Part shown: piece after piece, positions 53,735-62,051 of the stretch | Position numbering within the stretch: position 1 is the first letter of the stretch | Layout of the letters: every line of letters begins with the position of its first letter | From: Ferrigenium kumadai | GTDB taxonomy: Bacteria > Pseudomonadota > Gammaproteobacteria > Burkholderiales > Gallionellaceae | Length of the DNA: 64,000 bases | Assembly (NCBI RefSeq): GCF_018324385.1 | Contig: NZ_AP019536.1 | Span: 248,001-312,000, forward strand | Direction of reading: 5' to 3' | Notes under the pieces: model-generated | The model's database searches: none | What the model was told of the DNA's origin: nothing | Seen by the model: the letters and a program-made list of their open reading frames with translations, nothing else | Program-made: the position numbers and the translations under genes

Positions 53735-56700
53735 CGGGTAGTGTTTGGGTCAACCGCTTGCGGCCGCTCGACCTTGAACCAGATCGCATACAGGGCCGGA
53801 AGGTAGAAGAGGGTAAGCAGGGTCGCGACCAGCAGGCCGCCCATGATGACGATCGCCATCGGGCCCCAGAACACGCTGCGCGTCAGCGGGATCATCGCCA
53901 GTATGGCGGCGGCGGCCGTCAGCATGATGGGGCGGAAGCGGCGCACGGTGGATTCGACGATGGCATCCCAGCGATGCATCCCTGCCGCGGTGTCCTGGGC
54001 GATCTGATCCAGCAGAATGACCGAGTTGCGCATGATCATGCCCGCGAGGGAAATCGTCCCCAGCATCGCCACGAATCCGAACGGCACATGGAACGCGAGC
54101 AATGCGGCAGCCACGCCGATGATGCCCAGCGGCGCGGTCAGCAGGGCCAGCACGACAGGCTTGAAGCGCTTCAATTGCAGTATCAGCAGGGTCACGATGA
54201 TGAGGCACATCAGCGGCAATATCTCGATGATCGAATCCTGCGCATTGCCGCTGTCTTCCATGGCGCCGCCCACTTCGATGCGGTAACCCTGCGGCAGTTT
54301 CGCGCGGATGGATGCGAGTCGCCGGTCAATCTCCATGCTCACATCCGGCGCACGTACCTCGTCCGGCACATCCGCGCGCACGGTAACCACGGGCAGGCGG
54401 TTCTTGCGCCAGATGATGCCGTCTTCAGTGGCTTCGCCGACCTTGGCGATCTGGCTGAGCGGGACGAATTTGCCGTCCTCGGTATAGATGTTCATCCGCC
54501 TCAGGTATTCCGGATTGGCGCGCTCCTCCTGCTCGGTGCGCGCGATGACCTCGATATGATGGGTGCCTTCACGCAGGTTGGTGATCTTCAGGCCGGAGAG
54601 CAATGCCTGCAGGTTCCGCGAGATGGCTTGGGAGGATAGGCCGAACTGCCGTGCCTGATCCTGGTTGACCTCGATGTTGACGATGCGGATCTTTTCATTC
54701 GAATCGACGCTGACGTTCTTGGTGTTCTTGTTCTTCCTGACGGCGCCGGCGATCTCGTCCGCGATCGAACGCAGTTTTTCCGGGTCGTCGCCCAGCACCC
54801 TGAATTGCACCGGATAACCCACGGGTGGGCCGTTCTCCAGTCGAGCGATGCGTATGCCCGCGTCCGCGTAGTCCTTGTCGAGCATCTTGCGGACGCGCTT
54901 CAGCACGGCTTCGCGCGCCTCGGTGTCGCGTGTGGTGATGACCATCTGTGCGAAATTGATGCTGGGAAGTTGCAGGTCCAGCGGCAGATAGAATCTCGGC
55001 GTGCTGCCGCCGATATAGCTGGTGTAGTTGACGATGCCGGGATCGGCTTTCAGTTTTCCTTCCAGCTCTTCGGTCAAAGCTTCGGTCGCGGCAAAGGTCA
55101 TGCCCTCCGGCAACCAGATGTCCATCAATAATTCCGGGCGCTCCGACGGCGGAAAGAACTCCTGCTCGACCTTGCTGAATCCCAGTAGGGCGGATACGAA
55201 CGCGACGACCGTGAGGGCAATCACGCTCTTCCTGTGGTCCAGGCACCACTCCACGATTGTGCGGAAGCGCGCATAGAATCCTTCGCGATAGTGATCAACG
55301 TCTGGCGTCTTCTGTTGGCGGTCATGCAGCAGGCGATAGCCGATGAACGGGGTGAAGATCACGGCGACCAGCCAGGAAACCAGCAGGGCGATGGTCACGA
55401 CGGCGCAGATGGAGAAGGTGTATTCGCCGGCGGACGATTTCGCCAGCCCGACCGGCAGGAAAGCCGCTGCCGTGATGAGCGTGCCGGTCAGCATCGGGAA
55501 GGCCGTGCTGGTATAGGCAAAGGTGGCGGCGCGCAGCTTGCCCCAGCCTTGCTCCAGCTTCACCTGCATCATTTCCACCGCGATCATCGCGTCATCCACC
55601 AGCAGGCCGAGGGCGATGATCAGCGCACCCAGCGAGACGCGCTGCAGATCGATGCCGAACAGATGCATCAACAGGAAGGTTCCCGCCAGTACCAGCGGAA
55701 TGGAAAGGCCGACGACCAGCCCGGCGCGCAGGCCGAGGCTCAGGAAGCTGACCGCGAGCACGATGACGAGGGCCTCCAGCAGCGCCTGCATGAAATCGCC
55801 GATGGATTTTTCCACCACCGCAGGCTGGTTGCTGACCCGGTATATCTCGACGCCGGCAGGAAGCTTCTGTGTGATGAGCGCAAATTCGCGGTCGAGGAGT
55901 TTGCCCAGCTTGGTGACATTGCCCTGGTCGGACATCGAAATGGCCAGCCCGATGGCCTCTTTGCCCATCGTGTGCATCTTGAACGAGGCTGGATCGGCGT
56001 ACGAGCGATAGACATGGCACACGTCGCCGAGGCGGTATATCTTCCCGCGGGACTTGATGCCGATGTCCTGGATGCTTTGCAGCGACTTGAAATCGCCGCT
56101 CACGCGCAAGCGCGAGATGTCGTAACGGGAAACGATCTCGCCCGCGGGCTCCATCTCGTTTTGCGCTTTCAGTGCGGAGGCGACCTGGAGGGGATCGATG
56201 CCGAGCGCAGCCATCTTGCTGCTCGAAAACTCGATATAGATCTTCTCGCGCTGGACGCCGATCAGGTGGACCTTGCTGACGTCCTTTATCTGGAGCAACT
56301 CGTCGCGGATATTGCCGGCCTGTTGTGCAAGCTCGGCATTGCTGAGCGTATTGGAGGTCAGCGCATAGATCGAACCGTATGTCTCGCCGAAGTTGTCGTT
56401 GATGACTGGATCGGGTACGCCTTCGGGAAGGGATTTACGCAGGTCGGAAAGCTCTTTGCGCACAAGGTTCCACGAATGCTCCAGCTCGGCAGGCGGCATG
56501 GCGTCCTTGAGCGTGACGAAAACCACCGCTTCGCCCGCCCTGGAGTAACTGCTTACGTTATCCAGCCACGGAGTCTCCTGCAGTTTCCTTTCGACCCGGT
56601 CGGTGACCTGCTGCTCGATCTCGCGCGCGCTGGCTCCCGGCCACTGCAACTGGATGGTCATGATTCTGAAGGCGAAGTCGGGATCTTCTTTTTGTGCCAG

Positions 56701-56808
56701 CTGCGTGTAGGAAAAGATGCCGGCCAGCAGCAAGGTGCACAGCGCGTAGAAAACCACGGCCTGGTATTTGAGTGCCCAGGCGGAAAGGTTGAATTCCTTC
56801 GGGTGCAT
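53731..56808 (-). CDS. RND-family efflux transporter (AcrB-like), no fusion protein nearby
   Basis: 1025 residues, full RND length with twelve helices. Proton relay Asp-Asp is present in TM4 (LGLLVDDAMIAVE, about 405), and the TM10 position (AcrB Lys940) is Arg in GMIMRNSVILLDQ. The N-terminal YTQLAQKEDPDFAFRIMTIQLQWPGAS is typical of HAE-type pumps. No membrane-fusion or outer-membrane channel gene is adjacent. It follows a FabF-like synthase by 21 bases and precedes rsuA by overlap, so expression is coupled to that set. Substrate is unknown. Confidence 0.9.
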   Translation of the reverse strand: MHPKEFNLSAWALKYQAVVFYALCTLLLAGIFSYTQLAQKEDPDFAFRIMTIQLQWPGASAREIEQQVTDRVERKLQETPWLDNVSSYSRAGEAVVFVTLKDAMPPAELEHSWNLVRKELSDLRKSLPEGVPDPVINDNFGETYGSIYALTSNTLSNAELAQQAGNIRDELLQIKDVSKVHLIGVQREKIYIEFSSSKMAALGIDPLQVASALKAQNEMEPAGEIVSRYDISRLRVSGDFKSLQSIQDIGIKSRGKIYRLGDVCHVYRSYADPASFKMHTMGKEAIGLAISMSDQGNVTKLGKLLDREFALITQKLPAGVEIYRVSNQPAVVEKSIGDFMQALLEALVIVLAVSFLSLGLRAGLVVGLSIPLVLAGTFLLMHLFGIDLQRVSLGALIIALGLLVDDAMIAVEMMQVKLEQGWGKLRAATFAYTSTAFPMLTGTLITAAAFLPVGLAKSSAGEYTFSICAVVTIALLVSWLVAVIFTPFIGYRLLHDRQQKTPDVDHYREGFYARFRTIVEWCLDHRKSVIALTVVAFVSALLGFSKVEQEFFPPSERPELLMDIWLPEGMTFAATEALTEELEGKLKADPGIVNYTSYIGGSTPRFYLPLDLQLPSINFAQMVITTRDTEAREAVLKRVRKMLDKDYADAGIRIARLENGPPVGYPVQFRVLGDDPEKLRSIADEIAGAVRKNKNTKNVSVDSNEKIRIVNIEVNQDQARQFGLSSQAISRNLQALLSGLKITNLREGTHHIEVIARTEQEERANPEYLRRMNIYTEDGKFVPLSQIAKVGEATEDGIIWRKNRLPVVTVRADVPDEVRAPDVSMEIDRRLASIRAKLPQGYRIEVGGAMEDSGNAQDSIIEILPLMCLIIVTLLILQLKRFKPVVLALLTAPLGIIGVAAALLAFHVPFGFVAMLGTISLAGMIMRNSVILLDQIAQDTAAGMHRWDAIVESTVRRFRPIMLTAAAAILAMIPLTRSVFWGPMAIVIMGGLLVATLLTLFYLPALYAIWFKVERPQAVDPNTTR

Positions 56809-56829
56809 GGCCGGGGCGGGCGGTTGCGT

Positions 56830-58071
56830 TTACGCTACAAAACGCTTGGCGATCAATACGGCATTGCTGCCGCCGAAGGCGAACGAGTTGGACATCGCCG
56901 CATCGATATGCACTCCGGTCCTGCCCTGGTTCGGCACATAATCCAGGTCGCATTCGGGATCGGGTTGCAGCAGGTTGATGGTGGGCGGAATGGCTTGATG
57001 CTGCAGGGCCAGCACCGCAGCCATGAATTCCACAGCGCCGGTCGCCCCCATCAGGTGGCCGTGCATGGATTTGGTCGAGCTGACCGGGATGCTGTGCGCA
57101 TGGTCGCCGAACACTTGCTTGATCGCCTTGGTTTCCTCGATGTCGCCGGCCAGGGTGGCGGTGCCGTGGGCATTGACGTAGTGGATGTCCTGCGGCCGCA
57201 ATTGCGCATCGCGCAGTGCATTCAGGATGGTGCGGGTCTGCCCGGCGGCATCCGGCTTGGTGATGTGGCTGGAGTCGGACGAGCAGTCGTAGCCCGCCAG
57301 TTCCCCATAGATCTTCGCCCCGCGCCGGATGGCGCGCTCGGCGCTTTCCAGCACCAGCACGGCAGCGCCTTCTCCCAATACCAGGCCGCTGCGGTTTTTC
57401 GAGAACGGCTTGCAGGATGCGGCGGCATCGTCAGGATCCTCGTGCGCCAGCGTCCGCAAGGCCTCCCATGCCTTCATCGCGCCGAGTGTCAGCATGGCTT
57501 CCGAACCCCCGGCCAGCATCACGTCGGCATAACCGTGCTTGATCTGGCGGTAGGCTTCCCCGATCGCGATCGCGGACGATGAGCAGGCGGTCGCGTAGGT
57601 GATGTTGGGGCCCTGCAGGCGGTATTTGATGGACAGGTGGGAAGCCGCTGCATTGTTCATGCTGAGCAGCACGCTAAGCGGTTTGATGCGCGGATTGTCG
57701 CGCTTGAAGATCTCTACGTAGCCGTCTTCCAGCGTGCTTGCGCCGCCCAGGCAAGATCCCATATACACGCCGGCACGCTGCTGTTCGGACTCGTCCAGGG
57801 CCAACTGGGCATCCTGTACGGCCTGTTCCGCCGCTACCAGCGCGAATTGGCTGAACCGCTCGATGCCGGTGAGCTGAATCTTGCTGAAGTGATCCGACGG
57901 GTTGAAATCCTCCACCGGCGCACCTATGCGGATGGAGAGCTGGTCGACGAAGTCGTTCTGCAGGCGCTTGATGCCGGAGCATCCGGCCAGCAGGTTGCCA
58001 AAGAACTGTTCGGGGGAATGCCCGACCGGGGAGATGATCCCCAATCCTGTGATGACGACGCGGCGTGTCAT
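56830..58071 (-). CDS. Beta-ketoacyl-ACP synthase, FabF-like
   Basis: 413 residues with the thiolase fold. Catalytic Cys in TYATACSSSAIAIGEA (about 163), His in NAHGTATLAGD (about 300) and His in SMHGHLMGATGA (about 337) are all present. The ACP gene ends five bases before its start, a separate KAS/ACP pair outside the normal fab cluster. Such pairs serve unusual acyl or aryl-polyene chains. Which chain is made is not known from the sequence. Confidence 0.87.
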   Translation of the reverse strand: MTRRVVITGLGIISPVGHSPEQFFGNLLAGCSGIKRLQNDFVDQLSIRIGAPVEDFNPSDHFSKIQLTGIERFSQFALVAAEQAVQDAQLALDESEQQRAGVYMGSCLGGASTLEDGYVEIFKRDNPRIKPLSVLLSMNNAAASHLSIKYRLQGPNITYATACSSSAIAIGEAYRQIKHGYADVMLAGGSEAMLTLGAMKAWEALRTLAHEDPDDAAASCKPFSKNRSGLVLGEGAAVLVLESAERAIRRGAKIYGELAGYDCSSDSSHITKPDAAGQTRTILNALRDAQLRPQDIHYVNAHGTATLAGDIEETKAIKQVFGDHAHSIPVSSTKSMHGHLMGATGAVEFMAAVLALQHQAIPPTINLLQPDPECDLDYVPNQGRTGVHIDAAMSNSFAFGGSNAVLIAKRFVA

Positions 58072-58076
58072 GAAAG

Positions 58077-58325
58077 TTACTGAGCGGGGCCTTTTTGTTC
58101 GGCAAGCAACTTGTCCACCAGATTGACTACGTCCTGCAGTGTTTTGATCTCGACGCGCTCATCCGGCAACTTGATCTTGAGTTCGTCCTCAAGATTGAAC
58201 ATGAACTCGATCACCGACAGGGAGTCCAGTCCCAGGCTTTCCAGCGTGGCGTCCGGTGTGAGGTTTTCGATCTGCAGGTCGAACTGCTTGACCATCATTT
58301 GCTGTATGGTTGGAAGAGAGCTCAT
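58077..58325 (-). CDS. Acyl carrier protein
   Basis: 82 residues. The phosphopantetheine site is LGLDSLSVIEFMF (about 32-44; Ser in DSL), and the helices and acidic loops of ACPs are complete. The ATG at 58325 has AAGGC upstream. It is the first gene of a minus-strand set with the FabF-like synthase and RND pump. Compared with housekeeping AcpP (DSLDTVELVM) the site has SVIEFMF, as in specialised carriers. Confidence 0.92.
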   Translation of the reverse strand: MSSLPTIQQMMVKQFDLQIENLTPDATLESLGLDSLSVIEFMFNLEDELKIKLPDERVEIKTLQDVVNLVDKLLAEQKGPAQ

Positions 58326-58388
58326 GTTGCCTTGGGGTAAGGTATTTTGACGGCGCATTATACCAAGTGGAGCCAGCCTGCGCCGGGC

Positions 58389-58416
58389 GAAAAAAAGCAG
58401 GGGGAATCCCCTGCTT
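58389..58416 (-). terminator. Rho-independent terminator after the small basic protein gene
   Basis: On the minus strand AAGCAGGGG, loop ATTC and CCCCTGCTT are followed by TTTTTT. It lies between the small exported protein (58439) and the ACP gene, so the ACP operon probably has its own promoter within the 58326-58390 gap or downstream of the terminator. Confidence 0.85.
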
Positions 58417-58438
58417 CTGCACTGCCCTTGTTGCCGAC

Positions 58439-58642
58439 TTACTTTGTCGCAGCTTTGTGTTTTGCGCGGGACTTCCTGGCGTGCTTTTGCTTCTTGGCAG
58501 CAGGTGCTGCGGCTTTCGCTTTTGCGGGCGCGGCGGCTTCCGCCTTAGGGGCGGCCGAGGCTGGTGCGGCATCGGCCGCAACGGCGGAGAAGGAAACGGT
58601 TGCGAATGTTGCAGCGATCAGTGCAGACAGCAATTTGTTCAT
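58439..58642 (-). CDS. Small exported Ala/Lys-rich protein
   Basis: 67 residues. A signal peptide (MNKLLSALIAATFATVSFSAVAADA) and a mature chain of Ala, Lys and Pro ending KHARKSRAKHKAATK, similar in character to acid-shock protein Asr-type precursors though similarity is only compositional. AAGGAGA is placed before the ATG. A terminator follows. Function not known. Confidence 0.75.
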   Translation of the reverse strand: MNKLLSALIAATFATVSFSAVAADAAPASAAPKAEAAAPAKAKAAAPAAKKQKHARKSRAKHKAATK

Positions 58643-58730
58643 GACGATCTCCTTATTTGTTTGATTGAGCGACACAACAGTGTCGTGCCAATAACGCGCT
58701 CATCGAACATCCGGTTGACACAGGGGGTGG

Positions 58731-59534
58731 CTAATTGCGGAGATGCGCATTGAGAAAACGTATGGATTCGCTGGCGACCAGTTCACGGTCATTGTCCACG
58801 GTGATCATGTGGTAGCTGTTATGCAGCAGGATGGTTTCTGCCGCTTTGGAGCCGATATGTTCGGCAACGTAGCGCGCATTGCGCGGTGACGAGACATCAT
58901 CCTCCTCGGCGTGGATGATGATCGCCGGGGCAATAACCCTGGGCAGCAACGGCTTGACTACCTGGATCATCCGCTCGGCTTCCTGGATTGCGGGCAGATT
59001 CAATTTGCTGGCGCCGACGATGGACGAATCCTTGTGACTCATCTCGCGCGCGATCCATTTGCGCAGTTGCTCGTTTTTCAACCCGAAAGGCTCGCGTTCG
59101 CGGTAGCTGTAGATGTAGCGGAATGGCGAGTAATAGCCGACATAGCGCATGAAGCGATACCAGGGCATGCTCCATCCGTCGTACCACAGCGTCGTCGCCA
59201 TCAAAACCAGTGCGCTCACTTCGTCGCCCAGTTCGGCGGCGATGCTCAGGGAAAGTGTGGCTCCGATACACAGGCCGCCGACCGCCACGCTGGCGTGTTT
59301 CTGTTTGAGCTCGCGGAACTCGGCCAGTGCTTTTGCATGCCAGTCCTGCCAATGAGTGACCGAGCGCGGAGTGTCGCCGTGCATGAAGCCGTATCCCTGG
59401 ATGTGCGGCATATGCACGGTATAACCTGCCTGATTGAGCCGTTTGGCTACGGGTAGCAGTTCGGCAGGGCTGCTTTGCAGGCCATGCAGCAACAGGATCG
59501 CGTGTTCGCCGCCGTTCAATGTGATTGGATTCAT
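58731..59534 (-). CDS. Alpha/beta hydrolase with Cys in the nucleophile position
   Basis: 267 residues. The fold is recognised from ILLLHGLQSSPAELLPVAKRL (oxyanion region) and a nucleophile elbow GGLCIGA with Cys89 instead of Ser. Asp212 or Asp213 (HAEEDDVSSP) and His242 (NSYHMITVDND) complete a Cys-Asp-His triad, as in dienelactone hydrolases. It resembles short carboxylesterases. Its ATG overlaps the rbgA stop by four bases, so it is co-transcribed. Possible substrates include lipids or acyl thioesters. Confidence 0.85.
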   Translation of the reverse strand: MNPITLNGGEHAILLLHGLQSSPAELLPVAKRLNQAGYTVHMPHIQGYGFMHGDTPRSVTHWQDWHAKALAEFRELKQKHASVAVGGLCIGATLSLSIAAELGDEVSALVLMATTLWYDGWSMPWYRFMRYVGYYSPFRYIYSYREREPFGLKNEQLRKWIAREMSHKDSSIVGASKLNLPAIQEAERMIQVVKPLLPRVIAPAIIIHAEEDDVSSPRNARYVAEHIGSKAAETILLHNSYHMITVDNDRELVASESIRFLNAHLRN

Positions 59535-60439
59535 TCGTTCACTTGAGGCTCCGCAGTTTCTGCTTCGGCCTTCGTCAGGTTGGATTGTTTCAGCATCTCT
59601 TCGCGGGTTTCCGGGGTTTCCAGGCTGATGCGTCCCAGCGTGCCGTCTCGGTAGTCCTGCAGCAGCGTCAGCGCGGCCTTCTCCAGATCGTAGTCGCCGC
59701 CCTTGAGGCGGTAGCCGCGCCGCTTGGCGATGGCCTCGATCAGCGATGCCCCGTCGAGGCCGGTCACGTCGAACTTGTAGCGGGCGGCGATCAGTGCCGG
59801 GTAGCGTTCCAGCAGCAGGTCGCCGAGGAAGGTCGCGACCTCTTCGTCGATCACGGCGTTGCGGCCGATCGCATGGCTGGCCGCGAGCATCAGGCCGTCG
59901 CTGTCGTGCTCGATCTTAGGCCACATCATGCCGGGCGTATCGATCAGCGTCATGTGATCGTTCAGCGCGAGACTCTGCTGGCTCTTGGTGACCGCTGGCT
60001 CGTCGCCGACATTGGCGACGCGGCGCTTCAGCAGTGCGTTCATCAGTGTGGACTTGCCGACGTTGGGGATGCCCATGATCATCATCCGCAATGCCTTCAG
60101 CGGCGTGCCGCGATGCGGCGCGAGCTGCAGGCACAGTCCCGGCACCTTCGCGACGTCGCCCGGCTTCTTGCACGACAGCGCGACGGCCTTCACGCCCTTC
60201 TGGCTGTTGTAGTAGTCGAGCCAGGCCTTGGTGACGACGGGATCGGCGAGGTCGGTCTTGTTGAGTATCTTCAGGCAGGGGCGCTGGCGATGCACGCGCA
60301 GCTCCTTGATCATCGGGTTGCTGCCCGCCTCGGGCACGCGCGCATCCAGCACCTCGATGACCACATCGGCGCGTTCCATCGTCTCGGTCGCTTTCTTGCG
60401 TGCCGCGACCATGTGTCCCGGAAACCACTGAATTGCCAT
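59531..60439 (-). CDS. rbgA: Ribosome biogenesis GTPase RbgA/YlqF-like
   Basis: 302 residues. The circularly permuted GTPase order is G4 (NKTDL, about 60), then G1 (GIPNVGKST, about 125), then G3 (DTPGMMWP, about 165). N-terminal IQWFPGHMVAARK is the hallmark of the YlqF family. It assists 50S assembly. The ATG at 60439 is chosen because FPGHM starts five residues later; the longer ORF adds residues without similarity. It leads a minus-strand operon with the hydrolase. Confidence 0.92.
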   Translation of the reverse strand: MAIQWFPGHMVAARKKATETMERADVVIEVLDARVPEAGSNPMIKELRVHRQRPCLKILNKTDLADPVVTKAWLDYYNSQKGVKAVALSCKKPGDVAKVPGLCLQLAPHRGTPLKALRMMIMGIPNVGKSTLMNALLKRRVANVGDEPAVTKSQQSLALNDHMTLIDTPGMMWPKIEHDSDGLMLAASHAIGRNAVIDEEVATFLGDLLLERYPALIAARYKFDVTGLDGASLIEAIAKRRGYRLKGGDYDLEKAALTLLQDYRDGTLGRISLETPETREEMLKQSNLTKAEAETAEPQVNE

Positions 60440-60751
60440 GCGTATCACCATAAATCTATTGCGCGCGCCGACTGCGGCGTCGCGTGTTGGTTTCGACCTA
60501 ACCTGAAGGTTAGTCTTCACCGCAACTTCGTTGTCGCTCAGTCCTCGCCTACCATTACGGTATGTGGCTTCGACCTAACCTGAAGGTTAGTCTCCACCGA
60601 AATCGTCGATTTTCTCGTCCTTCGTTGCGCGGCTCCTTGCATTCGGAGCGCTCATGACGATTTCTGGCGATACTGAACTTCAAGCTGAAGGCGCGCATTC
60701 TACACCCGCATCCGATTGACACCGCCGAATCCGCCCCTGATAATCCCCGCC
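60440..60751. other. Gene-free stretch with repeats upstream of rbgA
   Basis: This stretch has no gene. It holds the direct repeats at 60492 and 60569 and, between them, CTCGCCTACC and GGTATGTGG, which resemble the inner motif of R2. It also contains the promoter of rbgA on the minus strand, which was not resolved. Confidence 0.6.
60492..60599 (+). repeat. Direct repeat pair with CTAACC-TGAA-GGTTAG hairpins
   Basis: Two 31-bp units (60492-60522 and 60569-60599) differ at one base. Each begins TTCGACCTAACCTGAAGG and ends TTAGTCT(T/C)CACCG. The core is a perfect hairpin. The units are 77 bases apart, which is too few copies and too wide a spacer for CRISPR. Confidence 0.8.
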
Positions 60752-60850
60752 ATGAATTCCCTGACAGCCATCATTTGCAAAGTACGAGCCCTGCCGGTCG
60801 CGCATCTGCGCGCGATGTGGCCGTTCGCGCATGGTGGTCCGGAGAGTTAG
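60752..60850 (+). CDS. Possible 32-residue small protein or leader ORF
   Basis: ATG at 60752 reads MNSLTAIICKVRALPVAHLR and 12 more residues to TAG. No strong ribosome site was seen. A perfect 13-bp stem terminator follows (60881), making a small separate unit ahead of an EamA transporter gene. There is no run of one amino acid codon that would suggest a classical attenuator. The status as a real gene is uncertain. Confidence 0.3.
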   Translation: MNSLTAIICKVRALPVAHLRAMWPFAHGGPES

Positions 60851-60880
60851 CACTTAGTTTTCGCAGCAAGCAGCTTCCCG

Positions 60881-60918
60881 AAAAGGCCACAGACAACCTC
60901 TGTGGCCTTTTCGTTTTT
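60881..60918 (+). terminator. Rho-independent terminator ahead of the EamA gene
   Basis: AAAAGGCCACAGA (60881-60893) pairs with TCTGTGGCCTTTT (60899-60911) across a 5-base loop and is followed by CGTTTTT. The 13-bp stem is the longest terminator in the window. Confidence 0.88.
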
Positions 60919-60920
60919 GG

Positions 60921-60952
60921 CCGTTCCCCTTCGACAGGCTCGGGGCGAGCGG
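60921..60952 (+). repeat. R3 dispersed repeat near EamA
   Basis: CCGTTCCCCTTCGACAGGCT then CGGGGCGAGCGG. It lies between the terminator and the EamA start. Confidence 0.7.
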
Positions 60953-60980
60953 CGACATGAGTAGAGCCTTGGAGAAAATC

Positions 60981-61874
60981 ATGTCGCTTCCGGCTGCATT
61001 CGTTTCGGTGATCCTGATCTGGTCCACCACGCCGCTCGCCATCAAATGGAGCGCGCTGGGCGTCGGCCCCAGCTTCGCGGTGTTCTCGCGTATGGCGATC
61101 GGCGCGCTGCTGTGCGTCGCGTTGCTGGCGCTGCTGCGCGTGCGCATCCCGCTGCACCGTAGGGCGCGGCAGGCTTATCTCGTCAGCGGCATCTCCATGT
61201 TCGGCGCGATGGCGCTGACGTACTGGTCATCGAAGTTCGTCAGCTCCGGCATGATCTCCGTGTTGTTCGGACTGTCGCCGCTGATGACCAGCCTGGGGGC
61301 GGCGCTGTGGCTGAAGGAAGAGTCGCTGACGAACAGCAAGCTGGCGGGGATGGTGCTTGGCGTGATCGGCCTGCTGCTGGTGTTTCGCGGAGGGCTCGAC
61401 ATAGGAGCAGAGGCCGGACTCGGGCTGGCGGCGCTGCTGTTTGCAGTGCTGTTGCAGTCGCTCGGGCTGGTGTGGCTGAAGCGCATCGGCGACGACAGTC
61501 CGCCGCTGGCGACGACGCTGGGCAGCCTGGTGGTGGCGCTGCCCCTGTTCTTCGCCTCGTGGTGGCTGTCGGATGGTCATCTGCCGGAAGACCTGCCCGA
61601 GCGCGCTGTGGCGGCGACGGTGTATCTGGGGGCGGTCGGCTCGGTGCTCGGTTTCGCGCTGTACTACTACATGATCAAGCACATGGAGGCGGGACGCATC
61701 GCGCTGATCACGCTGATCACCCCGGTGCTGGCGCTATTGCTGGGGCATGGGCTGAACGACGAGGCGGTGTTGCCGCAGGTGTGGCTGGGTACGGCCAGCA
61801 TCCTGCTCGGCCTGGGGTTGCACCGCTGGGGTGACCAGTGGGAGCAGGCTGTTGCAAAACTACTGGTGAAATAA
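60981..61874 (+). CDS. EamA/DMT-family transporter
   Basis: 297 residues, ten helices in two EamA halves (AAFVSVILIWSTTPLAIKW start; LTNSKLAGMVLGVIGLLLVFRGG central). These permeases export metabolites or amino acids; the substrate is unknown. TTGGAGAAAATC precedes the ATG at 60981; an upstream ATG at 60957 lies right at the end of an R3 repeat. The last residues (AVAKLLVK) and the TAA are read from repeat DNA (R2 copy B and R1 copy 5). Confidence 0.85.
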   Translation: MSLPAAFVSVILIWSTTPLAIKWSALGVGPSFAVFSRMAIGALLCVALLALLRVRIPLHRRARQAYLVSGISMFGAMALTYWSSKFVSSGMISVLFGLSPLMTSLGAALWLKEESLTNSKLAGMVLGVIGLLLVFRGGLDIGAEAGLGLAALLFAVLLQSLGLVWLKRIGDDSPPLATTLGSLVVALPLFFASWWLSDGHLPEDLPERAVAATVYLGAVGSVLGFALYYYMIKHMEAGRIALITLITPVLALLLGHGLNDEAVLPQVWLGTASILLGLGLHRWGDQWEQAVAKLLVK

Positions 61875-62047
61875 CTAGCCATTCGACTAGGCCGTTAAAA
61901 TACAACGGCCAAGTCGCTGGTTATGCGGTGATCATCTGCGGCGTTGCGCGGTACTCGCTTCCTCGCCTACCCAATGGGTATGTCTCGTCGCTCCGTTCCG
62001 TGCGCCTTGCAGCAGGTCATCCTCGCTACGTTTTTCAACAGCCTGCT
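61843..62047 (+). repeat. R2 inverted-repeat element, copy B, with an R1 insertion
   Basis: Terminal arms AGCAGGCTGTTGCAAAAC and GTTTTTCAACAGCCTGCT are inverted repeats with one mismatch. It is closely related to copy A at 6811 but carries R1 (and about 10 extra bases) after AAAACTACT at 61865-61924, where copy A has none. It covers the end of the EamA gene and nearly reaches the stop of ychJ. Confidence 0.8.
61876..61924 (+). repeat. R1 dispersed element, copy 5 (nested in R2)
   Basis: From TAGCCATTCGACTAGGCCGT to GGCCAAGTCGCTGGTTAT, with the inner GGCCGTTAAAATACAACGGCC hairpin broken into GGCCGTT and AACGGCC arms. It starts two bases after the EamA stop codon. Confidence 0.82.
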
Positions 62048-62051
62048 AGCG

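Noticed and set aside
55234..57582. Plus-strand ORF of 782 codons
   Set aside because: It is antisense to the RND and FabF-like genes; composition is that of a shadow frame.
60492..60599. Possible CRISPR array
   Set aside because: Only two repeats, a 46-base gap that resembles R2 DNA, and no cas genes.
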